Part shown: positions 1 to 13,200 of the stretch, in pieces
How the letters are laid out: each line of letters starts with the position of its first letter
Numbering within the stretch: the first letter of the stretch is position 1
Assembly (NCBI GenBank): GCA_000727475.1
Contig: KL647312.1
Location: 1,995,313-2,059,312 of the forward strand
DNA: 64,000 nt
Direction: 5' to 3'
Origin: Sarcocystis neurona
Taxonomy: Eukaryota > Apicomplexa > Conoidasida > Eucoccidiorida > Sarcocystidae
The notes under the pieces: generated by a model
The model's input: the letters and a program-made list of their open reading frames with translations, nothing else
What the model was told of the DNA's origin: nothing
The model's database searches: none
Translations under genes and position numbers: made by a program

Positions 1-3000
1 TCGTCGCGCTGCTCTTGCCAGTCGTTAAAATTTTTTGACCGCTCATTTTCTTCATGCGTATCCACATACACAGAACTTCGTAAATGTGTGTGTACATACA
101 TATATATATATATACATATATATGTACGTATCCACAGGTCCACACGTGAGTACACATATAGCCGTGTTCACCTCTGTGTAGACCTGTCCCTGTACACAAC
201 ATCAATGTGAACGTGCATCTGCTGAAAAGAAGAAAACAAAAGACAAGAAGCAGCCTACTGGCAACCGGAGGGGCAGTGCTTTTAAACGCAGAAGAAGACA
301 CCACTTGCGACTAACTAGCAGACACGTCTCTTCCCTCGGTGAAGACTTGCTCGTCGAGGACCTACGCCACAAACGAGAGCTCTTCTGAGGCGCTGCGACG
401 CAGTGGGAAAAAAGCGGAGAAGGCCTAAGGTTGTTCCTGTGTACACTGATATGTATGACGACGACGGTTGGCTACACGTGTGTGCGAAGACGCTAGAAAA
501 GAGAAGTGCGTACAAGTCTGTGGCCGGCTGAAAGTGTAGTACGCTGACCCGGCTTGTGAAGAAGAAATGATGTCTTCAACTGCTAGCAGTCGCTCCTCAT
601 TCCTCTTCTACAGCCCTCCTTGTCTTCTCGGTCAGGCCAGAGTATTTAGATTGCAATTGTCCTCCCATGTGTGCGTAGGTTTGCGCATCCACACACGTAC
701 GGAAGTATACACATGCATTCGTATATGCAGTATTAGATATATATGTATATACGTAATCCGTGTGAATACGTATATATATACATGTATGAGGAGTTGCAAA
801 CAAAAGAGAAAGCAAACATTTCTACATTCTAGCCTCCATGCATATACGTATACCAAAGGATCGTAATATATATATTCATATATATACGTATGCACACATA
901 TGTCCAGATACACACATGTATACCTGAGTACATATACGTATATATATATATGCCTACATACGTATTCATATATGTGTATAGGGAGAGGAAAGCAGGAAGA
1001 GAAAGACCCAGCAGGAAAGAGAATTGCTGCAGAGTATTAACGCTGAGAGGTACGCGTGAGTATTCTTCCTGCTCTGTGTGTCATGTGGAGGGTAGCGACT
1101 GTCCTACTGCTACACAGGTATGCACTCGCGTGGGTCTAAGCGGCCACCAGTGTCTTTTTTTAAACGGTGCAACAGAAGCAGCAGACCTTTGTTATCACTT
1201 CTATATCTACTAAGAGGACAAAGAATATCTCTCGTCTGCGAGGAATGCATTGCGGCGATTAGGCACGTATATGCTAGTGTAAATTTCCACAAACCCTCCC
1301 TCATTCTCTCCATCTATGTAAAGTAGTAGACAACTTTGTACAGGGTTGTGTTACATGTGTAGGTGTGTATACGTTTACTACTGTTAATCACTTTCGAGCA
1401 CTGTTCAGTACTAAAACCGCTAACTATTAACTGCCGTGTTATTCCGACGAGCAGCAGGTAGCGGGACTTTTTCTCCTGCTCTGGTGTATCTGCTGTGCGG
1501 CGCAGAAAACCTGTTGGGAGCAGCAGAAGCTGCTTCGCATTCCAGGAGTAGCAAGATCAGAAGCACCTTTTTGGTTATGCAGCAACTGTCACCGTTGCTT
1601 TTCGTTTTAACTACCCGTCGTCCTGCCAGGGGGTTCTGTGCGGTTCCTTTTTCGTTGCTTCTACTTTGACAAGGGAAAAGCCAACAACTCTCTATTCACT
1701 TTCAGCAAGCACAGCAGAACAGCTGTAGTCATTTTTGTTTTGGTTTTTACTTGCAGCAGCAGCAGCAACGCAGTTGCGTAGCCTCAGTACACACGCAACT
1801 GTTAAACCATCAGCAACAGCAAGTGGGAACGTCCCTCTTGCTGTCGTCATGCGTAGAAAAAGGAGTTGTCTGCTTTATCTTCAGCTGCAGCAACCCTGGT
1901 GGCGGCACTCTGTGTCGTCTCGGTGTCGCAGCAGCAACAGCAGCAGCAGGTGCTACACCAGTCTAAAAACAGAAAAGAAACTGAAGAGCCGCTGCATCTG
2001 CGCCGACATTGCGAGGAAGGTTTTCTTCTCCTTTAAGCCCTTACTACACACAAGCGCATCTCCACATGTAGTCGTGTGTGCATATATACATACGTACATA
2101 CAAATATAGATATCTCCGTATTTGCGAACACAACTATACATATAGATGTATCTGTATTTCCGGACACATCTATACATATAGGTGTATCTGTATATACCCA
2201 AACTAATACAAAGAATAAGTTGCATACGCACAGGCGCAGTAGAGAATGCAGATACATATCTATCAACCGATCTAAGTGAAAGCAGACCTGATCCATATCT
2301 GTAAAAACTCTTTCATCAGTGATCGCCCAGAATTGTCGAACACACTTGCAAGGACGTAGTCCCCGCACTGACACATATCAACATATATGTAAATCAGAAT
2401 ATACACGCGTCCCATATAGATACCTAAATGCCTACATTTGAAAACATATGTATGTATACGTATCCTACAGATACACGCAAACGTATACACAGGTGCATCA
2501 AAGATAATCCTACTGTTCCACGTAAAGGCACCATAAATTCCTAGGAGCGCAGGAATACAGCTAAACAGGCAGGACAAACGGAGATGTCTACAGAAGCTTC
2601 AAATATCTTGCTGTGGCACGAGACGCTTTCGTGTTTTCTCGGCCCCTGGGGGGTGTACGTGCACCGGAATTGCTCTCTTCTCTCTGTGCTCCCTTCTGAG
2701 GTGTACGCACAAATCGGCTCTTGCACACCTCTGTATCTGCACACACGTGTATCTTCAAGCCTCTTTCTCTTTAATATTCGTGAAAGGAAACTCTCTACCT
2801 CGCTCAGCAGGGATCTAGCCATACAGACAAATCCACATACACACGGATGCGCACTCCTGAGCGTGGTCGTCCCGATTGCCGTTAGTGCCATTGATTCTTC
2901 TCTCTACAAGAAGTCAAATTAGCCGATGCTCTCAACTCCTTGCAGCACATCGCCTTTACTGTCGAAATACGCCCACGCATGTAGAGGAACCGAATGGGAG

Positions 3001-3900
3001 GGTGCGACACATAATACACGCGCGCCTACATATATATATATATATATGTATATGTGCGTGGATACGTGTATGTATACGCAAATGTATGTTCATGTATGTA
3101 CGAGTATGTGCATATATATACATACATGTATATGTATACGTGTATGTATAAGCACATGTATATGTATGTACGCGCCGACCCGAACACCGGCAACTACCTA
3201 CGTACCCACACTTTTTCCTCCGTAAACAGAGAGATGCATCCCAGTGGACATTTGTTCGTCTTCCTGTGTACAAAAGTATTCCTGCTGTATAGAGACGCAC
3301 GTCCCTGCTTTGGCGGCCGTAGAGAAGAAGACGGTGGCTCCATCTCTACGACTTAGAGGCGTGCCGGTCCTACGCGTCCGCTTGCATACGGCTGAAGAAA
3401 CGCTTATCTCTGTGTACATTCTAAAAAAGATATATACATACACTTCCACCCTTTGATAGGGGAAGAAACGCTTCCGTCTGTTTATTCTCGAAGAAGACAC
3501 ATATATACGTTTTTAGGGAGAAACGCTTCTCTCTGTTCATTCTGTAAGAAGAAACTCACATTCACTTGCACGTCATTGACACCCGTGTCTCTACGCAGAC
3601 ACATATAGTCTTTTCCGTAGAGACAGACGCATCTTTCCATGGAAATAAGATGAGTCTATACATTTCCACCTCCGCGACGTCCAGCGTTTCTATGTGTACA
3701 CAAATATATACGCATGTGTGTACTTTTCTTTCAACAAGGACAGGCGCACCGCTTTGTGGAGAGGCGACGCACAGATACTTTTTGTGCGTGAACATATGCT
3801 GTGGAAGAGCCGCTTCTCTGCAGCAGTGCACATGCAAAAAAGGTGTTCCCCTCTCTGGTCCCGCCCGCACGCAGAAGAAAAAAAAAAGAAATTTCCTTTC
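1..3900. other. Repeat-rich segment without a supported gene
   Basis: This stretch lies 3' of the RING-H2 gene. It contains TATA/CA microsatellites at about 85-125, 720-960, 2080-2200 and 3020-3175, and a degenerate minisatellite at 3390-3560. Short ORFs on both strands mostly translate the microsatellites into Tyr, Ile, His and Thr runs. Polyadenylation and the 3' UTR of the RING-H2 gene probably lie just below 3901, but no signal could be fixed. Confidence 0.6.
3390..3560. repeat. Degenerate minisatellite, about three units with a GAAACGCTT core
   Basis: The core GAAACGCTT followed by a CTCTGT-like stretch and ATTCT recurs at about 3394, 3462 and 3519, with spacing of 68 and 57 bp. The intervening sequence is AT-rich and diverged. 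Confidence 0.6.
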
Positions 3901-4208
3901 CTAAACTTGCATTTCGAGGTCTCGGTGATCAGACGGCTCCACAGCACCATCTGCTGGTGCTCCTGTAAGAATGTGCACTATGTTCGCACGGCAAATCGGG
4001 CTGCAACGCACACACACATATACACACATGTGTATGTGTGTGTATGTATATATATATATATATGTACATATATACATACACACATACATATATACACGCA
4101 TATCCGCACACACACGCACATATATATATATATATACACACATAAACCCACACATATCCGCACACACACAGAGAGAGGGATACAGACATACACACACACA
4201 TACACACG

Positions 4209-4244
<36 letters not shown>

Positions 4245-7200
4245 CACACAGAGACAGAGACACACATGGGCCACCGTGTCACACAAGAGCCTTTTCTGTC
4301 CCCCGTCGGCCCTGTCTCTTCCACCAGTCAAAAACGGGGAAAGCGGCAGATATATACACACACATATTCACGTACCTAAAGAGATATTATACATCTGTGT
4401 GTGTCAGCGAGGAGGCATTTATATATATATATATGTCCACAAATATGTGCACATACATTTGCAGATATACACATATATATATATATATACACGTTGTAGA
4501 CGTGTTTATATCAGTTAATGTATGCAGACAGACATTCACACGTACGCAGACCTCTACATATATATATGTATATGTAGAAACCTTGAGGACGCGTTTATAT
4601 TTATATATGTAGACACAGATATTCACACATATGCAGACAACACATATACAAATATACCTTGAAGACGCCTTCATGCCTATATATGTAGACACAGACATTC
4701 ACACGTATAAACACATATATATATATATATATATGTTGAAGGCACATTCATATCTATAAGTGTATACGTAGACGTTGCCACACGCGTGCAGATATATACA
4801 CACGTATATTCACATACATATATACGTGTCTATATATGCCTGTGCCTACACATACATACATGTACACATATATGCGTCACGGTGTCCTCTAGCAGCCAGA
4901 CAAACAGATTTGTTCCTATGCTGATTTCCTGCATATACATATATATATATATATATGCGTGTAACGAAGACAGAATCCAATCTCTTTTTACGTTCCCTAC
5001 ATATACACATATACATGCAGAGAGAAAAAAAGAAAGGCAGACATAGATAGATATAGATGAGCGTGTGTGGCTACGTCGCTAGCAGGACGCACACAGAGCG
5101 GTGTCTATAGACGGCGCGCAGATACATACACCCCACGAAAACGCCTTTGTCAGTCACACATACAAATGATCTTCCAGACACTCCTTCGTTTACACATACA
5201 TATATATATATATATACACGTGCACTTATATATACACACTTACACATATACACACATATCAGCACACATGTAGGCACGTGCATATATATGAGATTGATTG
5301 AGCAGGTATTGATATATCTCCATATACAAGTATATCCGTATATATACACACATGCATATATATATATATACTCTAGTATAAGCATATAAACGTTAACGGC
5401 TTTGCATGAGTATATATACATATGTATATGTATATATATGCATTTACATACGTACATATATGTATAAATTCTCTCGGATATGCACATCAAAGTCAAAGGA
5501 TTTACAGGATGAGCACATATACGTCTGTGTACGTATATGTATATATATACGTATATATTCTCGGATATGCATATGAAGGATTCGCATGAGTATATATATA
5601 TATATATATATATATTCGGATATGCGTATCAAAGCAGAAAGGTCTATATGATGAATATATATACGTATGTGTATGTATGTGTATATATATGTATATGTCT
5701 ATAGATACATATGTATACATGCATTTATACGTATATTTATATATATATATATGGGGGTTTGCATGATAAGTACGTATATATATGTACACACACAAATATA
5801 TTCAGATATTCACATCAAAAAAAAGGGGTTTATACGACGAGGATATATACATCGTTTTCGTGGGCGTCAAAGTGACCCAATTTATGGACACATGTTATAT
5901 TCTGAGACATTGACAAGTTTACGTAGAACGTCGTTTTTCTGTTACACCAGCACACACGTATATATATATATATATGCATTGATATATATATCGATATCGA
6001 AGCTTCATACATTTATATATACGGACACACATTCACATACATATATATACATATACATACATATATATATACACGTGTATGTAGATAACGAGGTCTCATA
6101 CATCTGTATGTGCAGTCACATATTCACATATATATATATACACATGTCTTCACCTACATATACATATATATATCGACGCCTTTTGAATGTATGTGAAGAT
6201 GATACACATGCACTGCATCGGTTCAGGCGTTTAACGTTGGCTTCTTTGTTTTTTTCTGGTGCGTTGTCGCTCCTCCTTCTCCTCGTCACACGCCACCAAA
6301 CATCCTTCCCCTTCAGCTCCTCTTCATCACGAGCAATATATAGAAATGAAGTTTTCTCCCTCCTCTTCTCCCCAGGCGTACAAACAGTAGGAACTTCGTT
6401 ATCTGTGTGTGTCTGTCTATGTATGTGTATACGTGTGTGTCTACGTACGTACAAATATATACAACATATACATATATATATGTACGTGTCTACGTACGTA
6501 TATACAACACACATATCCCTGTTTTGTGCGAGTAAACGAAGAAGTGTATTGCTGGTGTGCAGGGTCCCTCACCACCACCACCACCATGCGCACAAAAACA
6601 GAGAAAAAAGGTCTCACCAGAAGCAGACACAAACAGAGAGACCGAAACACGTGCGACGAGACGCAGGGGAACAGATATTCTCCGGCGGCGATCTGTGGCC
6701 CTCGGGAAGAAGAAGACGAAGACGAAGAAGAAGAAGACGAAGAGGAAGACGAAGACGAAGAAGAAGAAGAAGACGAAGAAGAAGGAGAAGAAGCTGCTTT
6801 TTGTCGTTGAGAAACGTGCGCAAAGCGCGTGCTGTTCTGTCACGCCGTCGTTTTTTCACAGAGAGACGGAGACACACCGAAAGGCAGGGAGACACGGACA
6901 CACACATAGAGGCCCCTACACACATATAAAAAATGGCGGTGTTTTTCTCCATACACACACATAGAGGCCCCTACACACATATAAAAGGTGGCGGTGTTTT
7001 TCTCCACACACACACATAGAGGCCCCTACACACATATAAAAGGTGGCGGTGTTTTTCTCCATACACACACATAGAGGCCTCTACACACATATAAAAGGTG
7101 GCGGTGTTCCATCCACCCAGAGGTGTGCGAGGAGAAAAATGTTGACGTGGAGACGGGAGAAAGTGGAGGTTGATGAACTGCTGGTGGAAACGGAGAAGGG

Positions 7201-10200
7201 GAGAAGAAAACTGACCAGGCTTGGCTCGTCTCGAGCCAGTGTTCGACGCAGGCTTTGTGAAAGAAGTGTCTGTGTGACACCCGCAGCAGCGACACCCCAC
7301 AACAAACAGAAAGACATGGAAGAGGAAGTTGCAACTTCTTCGTCGCTCTCCCCCACGACTTCGTTTCTCCTACCTAGATACATCCTTTCTTCACCAGGCA
7401 GCAAGAACACCCACAACCATATACTCATCCACAGAGAAACAAACACACACACACACATATAGAGAGAGAGAGTGACGAACGTTTCCCTTCCAATATATTC
7501 GTCGTCGGAGTACCAATAGTAGTGCTAAGAATAGCAGTAGTAGTTTTAATAGCAGTAGTAGTAGTAGGAGGAAACGAGGACATTTCTGCGACTGCCAGAG
7601 AAATATACGAATCCTCTCCTATAGATAGGAGTCGTCCTTCTTGCCAGCGCAGACAGACAGAGAAGGCGTCCACATTCTGCCGAAAAAAGAAGGAAACTCT
7701 CTTGCAGGATGAGTCGTACTACCAAAAAGAGGAAGGGGGATGTATTCTCACAGAGAGACGTAGACACCCACACACACGCGGAGACAGAGACAGAGATACA
7801 GACAGAGAGACATTCACACACAAGCACACATATATATAAATTAATATACGTACATATTTTCCTTCATACGTAATCTAAGATATACATATATATATATACG
7901 TGTGTATATACAATGACGGGTTCCTAGCTGTGTATATACACCTATGTATATAGATATGTCTTCATACGTGTAGACCGATCTATTCTTACCTATACATATA
8001 TACATATATATGTGTGTCGGTTTATACATACCGACATATATATACACATGTACGTATACATTCATTCATACATCTCTACCTACCTATCTATCTATATATA
8101 TATATTCATACATATATATATTGATTTATACATACCCACATATATCTATACCTAAATATGTACAGACACATTTATACATATATATATGTATTTGTATATG
8201 AGTATTTGTACACGCCTATGCATATGGAGGTCGAATGCATGTATTGTAGTTCCTTTATTATTACGGCTGGCGCCTGGTCAAATATCCATCACAGCACGTG
8301 TGGCGCTCCTCCGGCCGTTTTTTGATAGAGCAACGCGGCAGCAAGAAGGACTCTCCTTTCTCTTCACACGTTTAGCTCATGCATCTGCTGCGTTTTTCTC
8401 CTTTTTCTCTCCCTTCTGCTGGTTTCCCTCTGCCGCCTCCTTCTTCTTGTCTACGATATTTGCTGCTGCTGCTCCTGCTCTACGACTGACTGCCACGCGC
8501 GTGCACGGTCGCTGCCCTGCTGCTGTCTTCGCCGAGAGGGGGAAGGGCCTGCCATCTCTCTCTCTCTACGCGGCGGTGTTCAAGTGCGAGGGTACCTTCA
8601 AATATACATGGACCTCTCGTTTTTCTTCGCTTTCCTTTTTACTTCTACCAGAGACCGGCGCAGCAAGCAAAAGTTCCCCTCTCTCCTCCACTCCCGAGCG
8701 CTATTTGTCCTCTTGTGTCATGTGACGACCCCGTCGTTGTTCTTCGTTTCCTCTTTTTCTTCTTTTCTTTTTCTTTTCCCTTCTTCTTTTTCTTCATCAT
8801 CTCCCCCTCTTCTTTTCTCTCGTTCTTTTTTCTGCTTTTCTACCCCTTTTCGGCTCTCTCTGTCTGTCTCCTTACTGCTCCTACTTTTCCGCTTCTCTTC
8901 TGTCCCGGGTCCTGTCCTCCTTGCCCTCCCATCTCCTTTCCTTTTTTTTCTCTCTTTGTCTGCTGACCTCTGGTCGCAGGGCATTATAAGGAGCTGGTCG
9001 TCGTCGTTGAGATCGACCATACAGATGGGGCACGCTTTGTTGATAGATATACTCTGACGAGCAGCCAGCAACCCAGCCACCCGCTGGGGAGAAGGAGCAG
9101 CAGCAGTAGGCGCGGCAAAAGCTTGTCCTCCTCTGGCCCTGCCTTGCTGCAGTTGGTCTTCTTCCTCCTCCTCTTCCTCGTCTTCGAGCAGCAAGCGCCT
9201 TCTGCTGCTGCTGATGCTGCGACCTGCGCCGCCGCTATCGCGTCGTCCCCCTGCAGCAGCTCCACGTCGAGCAGCCGCCATGCCGTTGCTGCTGCGGAAC
9301 GGCGCGGCAACATCTGCAGCGGCAGCGCCGTCTCCTCGAAGAAGCGCTGCTGCCGCTCCTTCACCTGCTGCTGCACCTCCAGCGATCCCTCCTTCTGCAG
9401 CCGCTGCTGTTGTCTCGCTGCCGTTGTTGGTCGAAGTTGCTGCTGCCGTCGCCCCGCTCGTCGCCAGCAGCGTCGACACTCCTCCTATTACACTCTCTAG
9501 AGACAACCCTGGCAGCGGACGCCGCTGCTGTTGAATACTTACTTCCTGGCTATCTATAGCTGCAGAAGAAAAAACACGTCCCCGCATACGAGCAGCAGCC
9601 GTTACATCCGCCCACACAGCAGCAGCAGCAGCGACAGCCCCGCGCTCCTCCAACAGGGCGACTGCCGTCACCGAGATATGCAACAGCAACAGGATAAGCA
9701 GCAGCAGCAGCAGATCAGCGCAGACGACGTGGCAAAAGGAGGAGGAGAAACAGCAACAGCAGCAACAGCAACTCTCTCTCCATCTCCGGGTCAGCAGGGG
9801 AAGACGCTAAGACGAAGAAAAAAGGAGGGGAGGCTGACATGTGTGTGTGTGACAAGGAACATTTCAGCAGCAGACTGCACCCTCGTTGTCACCGTCATGT
9901 CTTGTTGTACAGACATGCCGAGGCGGCTTCGTCGTAGGGATAGAATATATCAAGTTTTCCCTTTCTCTCTCTCTCTGTCTTTCTCTATCGCATGCAGGAG
10001 CAGGCGATTCGGTCCAACAAAGATGTGTGGCGCGCGCACAGGAGGCCGGGACGGGAACAAGGCGTCGTCACGCACGCATGTGCTACGCAAGTTTTCTACG
10101 GAAACAGAGAAACTTCCTGCTGGCGCCAGAGAACAAAAGAAGAGGAGCAGTGTATTAAAGAGAAAAAGGTGGTCCCTAATATGTCGGAAAAGCGAAAAAG

Positions 10201-13200
10201 TCTCCAGGGGAAGCCGCTACTACCGTAGCAGATACACGAACGTGACGAAGAAAACAAGGAGAAGGAGACGCGGAGGAAAAGAAGAAGGAAGTGGAAATGC
10301 AGGTGGAAACCGAGAAGAAGGAGGAGGAGACGCAGAAGGAGGAAAAGGAAAATGGGTTTGTCCAGGAAATGAGACCAAACAGAAGAAGCAAGTGGCCGAG
10401 GACGAGAGACAGCAAGCGACGAAAAGAGGAAGAGGGACGGAGAAAAAACTGTGCTGCTTTACAGAGAACCTGCGGCACAAGGAAGGAGAAGGCGAAAACG
10501 ATGAGATAAGAGAAAACTACCACTTTGCGAAGAGTCTGAGGTGCACGGAGGAGGAAAAGAAGGGGATAACAAAAGAAAAAAAAATTGCCGCATCCTGAAG
10601 AGCCTGAGATACAAAGAGGAGGACGACGAAGGGAGGAAGAGAAGAAAAGAAAGGAGAAACGTTGACAAAAAACCGAGGCAGCGGAGGAGAGTGCCTGTGC
10701 GTCCGCGGCTGCACGACTTCCCCCCTCCGCTTCCCCCCTCCCCAGCCCCCAAAATTCAGCAGCAGCACCAAAGCGAACGACGACGAAGAACGCAGAAGAC
10801 GAAGAAGAAAAGCAGAAAAGGGAGAACAGGAAGACGAAGAAGGCCAAAAGGCAGAAGAAGCAGCAGAAGAGGGAAAAGAACACAAAGAAGACGAAGAAGA
10901 GCGAGAAGAAGCGCCAGTTGGATTACGCGAAGGACACACAAGTGAACCGCGTGTGGCTGACGCCGTCTCCGCGGTCCTCTCCGCGACTTTCGGGAGACTT
11001 TTCTTCTTCAGCAGCACCATGCGAAGGCAGCACGAGAATCGAGCAAAACAAGAAATGACGCTCCTTTTCGTACTCTACCCTTTTCGACATGGTGGGCGGT
11101 AGGCGCGTGGTGACGGCGTCTGCTGCAAGCCGGCGTCGACCCTTCGGCAGCAGCAACCAGGCCTTCTTGTCTTTTCCTTCTTCCCATCCGCACCCAACAG
11201 ACTTGTTCATCTTCTTCAACAGCAAGTGAATCCGTCGTTTTCCCCTCCATCACTTTCCCTCCGTCACCTCCCCTTCGTCACTTTCCCTCCGTCACCTCCT
11301 CTTCGTCACTTCCTTCCATCCCCCCCCTCTTCCCAGGAAACGAAAGTGTCTCTGTATCATGTTTCTTCACATTTTTCTCATCTCCCTACCCCAGGGTGTC
11401 CTCGCCTCTCTCTTTTTTTTTCTTTCCCTTCTTTTTCTCTCTCTGTTCTCTTCTTCCCTTCGTCTCCTCCTCGTCGTCCTCTTCCTTGTCTTTGCCGTTC
11501 TCTTTACTTTTCTTTTTCTTCCCCACGTTCAACAGTCTCCTCGTCTTCGCTTCTCTTCTCTTGCGATGTTTGTAGGAGGAACTCACTATATTCTCGACGA
11601 AGCGTCTCGAGCAGGTCGCGGTACGTCTTCACTTCCAGCTGCTGAATAACAGACGGCGGCGTCGGCTGCCGGTCCGCGGGTCGCACGGCCAGGCGGACCA
11701 TAAAATATATGATGCAAGGCAAACAGAGACACACCTGAGGCAAAAAAGGGACAAAAGTGGAAAAGAATGAACACGACGGCGATAGGAGAAGGGAGAGACA
11801 AAAAACGCAGGCGTAAGAGTGGCAGAGAACACGCGGGCAACAGCGGCAGCAACAGGAATGGGAAGGGACAGCGCAGCAGCGGCAGGAGAGAAGAACTGAG
11901 CTCACATGGCTCCTCCTCCTCCTCCTTGACCTTCTCCTCTACCTTCTGCTCTACCTTCCCCTTTTCCTGCTGTTGTTGTGTGGAGACACCATGCTGCAAT
12001 TTTTCTTATCCTTTCTTTGAACGGGGGAAGAAAAACCGAAGTATAGAGAGGAGACACAAAGTTCTACTCCTCTCTGTGTGAGAGAGAGAGGGAGAATACT
12101 TACCAGCGTATAGAGAAGGAAAGGGACGATGTAGACCGTCGCCGTTATCCAGAACATACACTGGGAAACCGTGTGCGACAGCGTCTCTGAAGAAAAAAAA
12201 GAGAGAGGGGAGAAGACGTCGAAGTGGCCTTCGAAAGGAAAGGGAGACGCTGCGAAACCCCGCGAAGGAGAACGCGAAGAAGAACAGAGAGAGACACGGC
12301 GGGAGGAAGAGAGACGGAAAAGAGGCGGACCCGCAGACAGAAGAACAAGAGCAAAGAGAAAAAAACAACGAAGCAGACACAACCAACAAGAAAAAAACTG
12401 GCGAGAGAGGAGGAGAAGAAGAGGGTGGGGGGAAGAGGAGGCGGAGAAGAAACCGGAAGAGAAAGACAAGAAAAGGCGAAAGTCGAGAACAGAGAGGACG
12501 GAGAGGGCGGACGAAGGAAAGGAAGACGGAGCAAAAAGAGTGGATCAGCAGTAAAAGGCGAGGAACAACAACGAGAAGGCAGAAGGAAACGACGAAGAAA
12601 GAAGAAGAGCAGAAGAATTGTAGGGGGGATATCAGGGGGGGATATCCGAGGGGGATGTCAGGGGGGGATATCGGGGGGGGATATCAGGGGAGAAGAATTG
12701 TAGGGGGATCAGGTAGAAAGATAGGAAACGCAGGGGAGGCAATCAAACAAACTGAAGGAGAAAGGCAGAGTATCATAGAGCAACAGCACGGAAGAAGAAG
12801 AAGATGGGCTGTCCCGGTAGACATGATCGTAAGAAGATAGAAAGCGTGGAGAAGACGAACAGGATAGGGAAAGGAAAGGTGACAGAGAGAAAAGTAAGGA
12901 AATCCTGGCAGAAGCAGCATACCGACCACACATAGGAAGGGAGCAGCAGGAATTTCACCCGCCTGCAGGACGCCTACAAGAAGAAACAAATGTGCGCGCC
13001 AAGAGGGAAAAGGAGGACAACGAAAAAGAGGAACGGAGAAAGGGCACGCAAAAAAAGTCCACAGAACTGCAAAAAATAAGACTGCTCTTTCAGAGGAAAA
13101 GAAGAAATGCGTACACATACATATATATATATCTGTATGTACATATACACATAGACGTATATATATGTATATAAACGTGAGTGTGTTTTTTTGCCTTTCT

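Larger units (their letters stand above)
4010..6180. repeat. TA/CA microsatellite block with embedded minisatellites in the last RING-H2 intron
   Basis: Near-continuous TATATA, CACATA and ACACGTATA repeats fill most of the 3.2 kb intron between exons 8 and 9 of the RING-H2 gene. Two longer-period families are embedded and listed separately. No gene is supported here; ORFs are Tyr/Ile/Thr/His repeats. Confidence 0.85.

Noticed and set aside
3505..3520. TTTTTAGGG resembling the apicomplexan telomere unit TTTAGGG
   Set aside because: A single isolated copy, not an array, so no support for a telomeric or interstitial telomere repeat.
3694..4612. Plus-strand ORF of 274 codons and neighbours rich in Tyr, Ile, His and Thr
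   Set aside because: Pure translation of TA/CA microsatellites; it overlaps the last exon and intron of the RING-H2 gene on the other strand.
6557..6964. Plus-strand ORFs rich in Lys/Glu/Asp/Arg over the GAA/GAC tract
   Set aside because: They translate a purine repeat lying inside an intron of the RING-H2 gene, with no conserved segment and no splice support.
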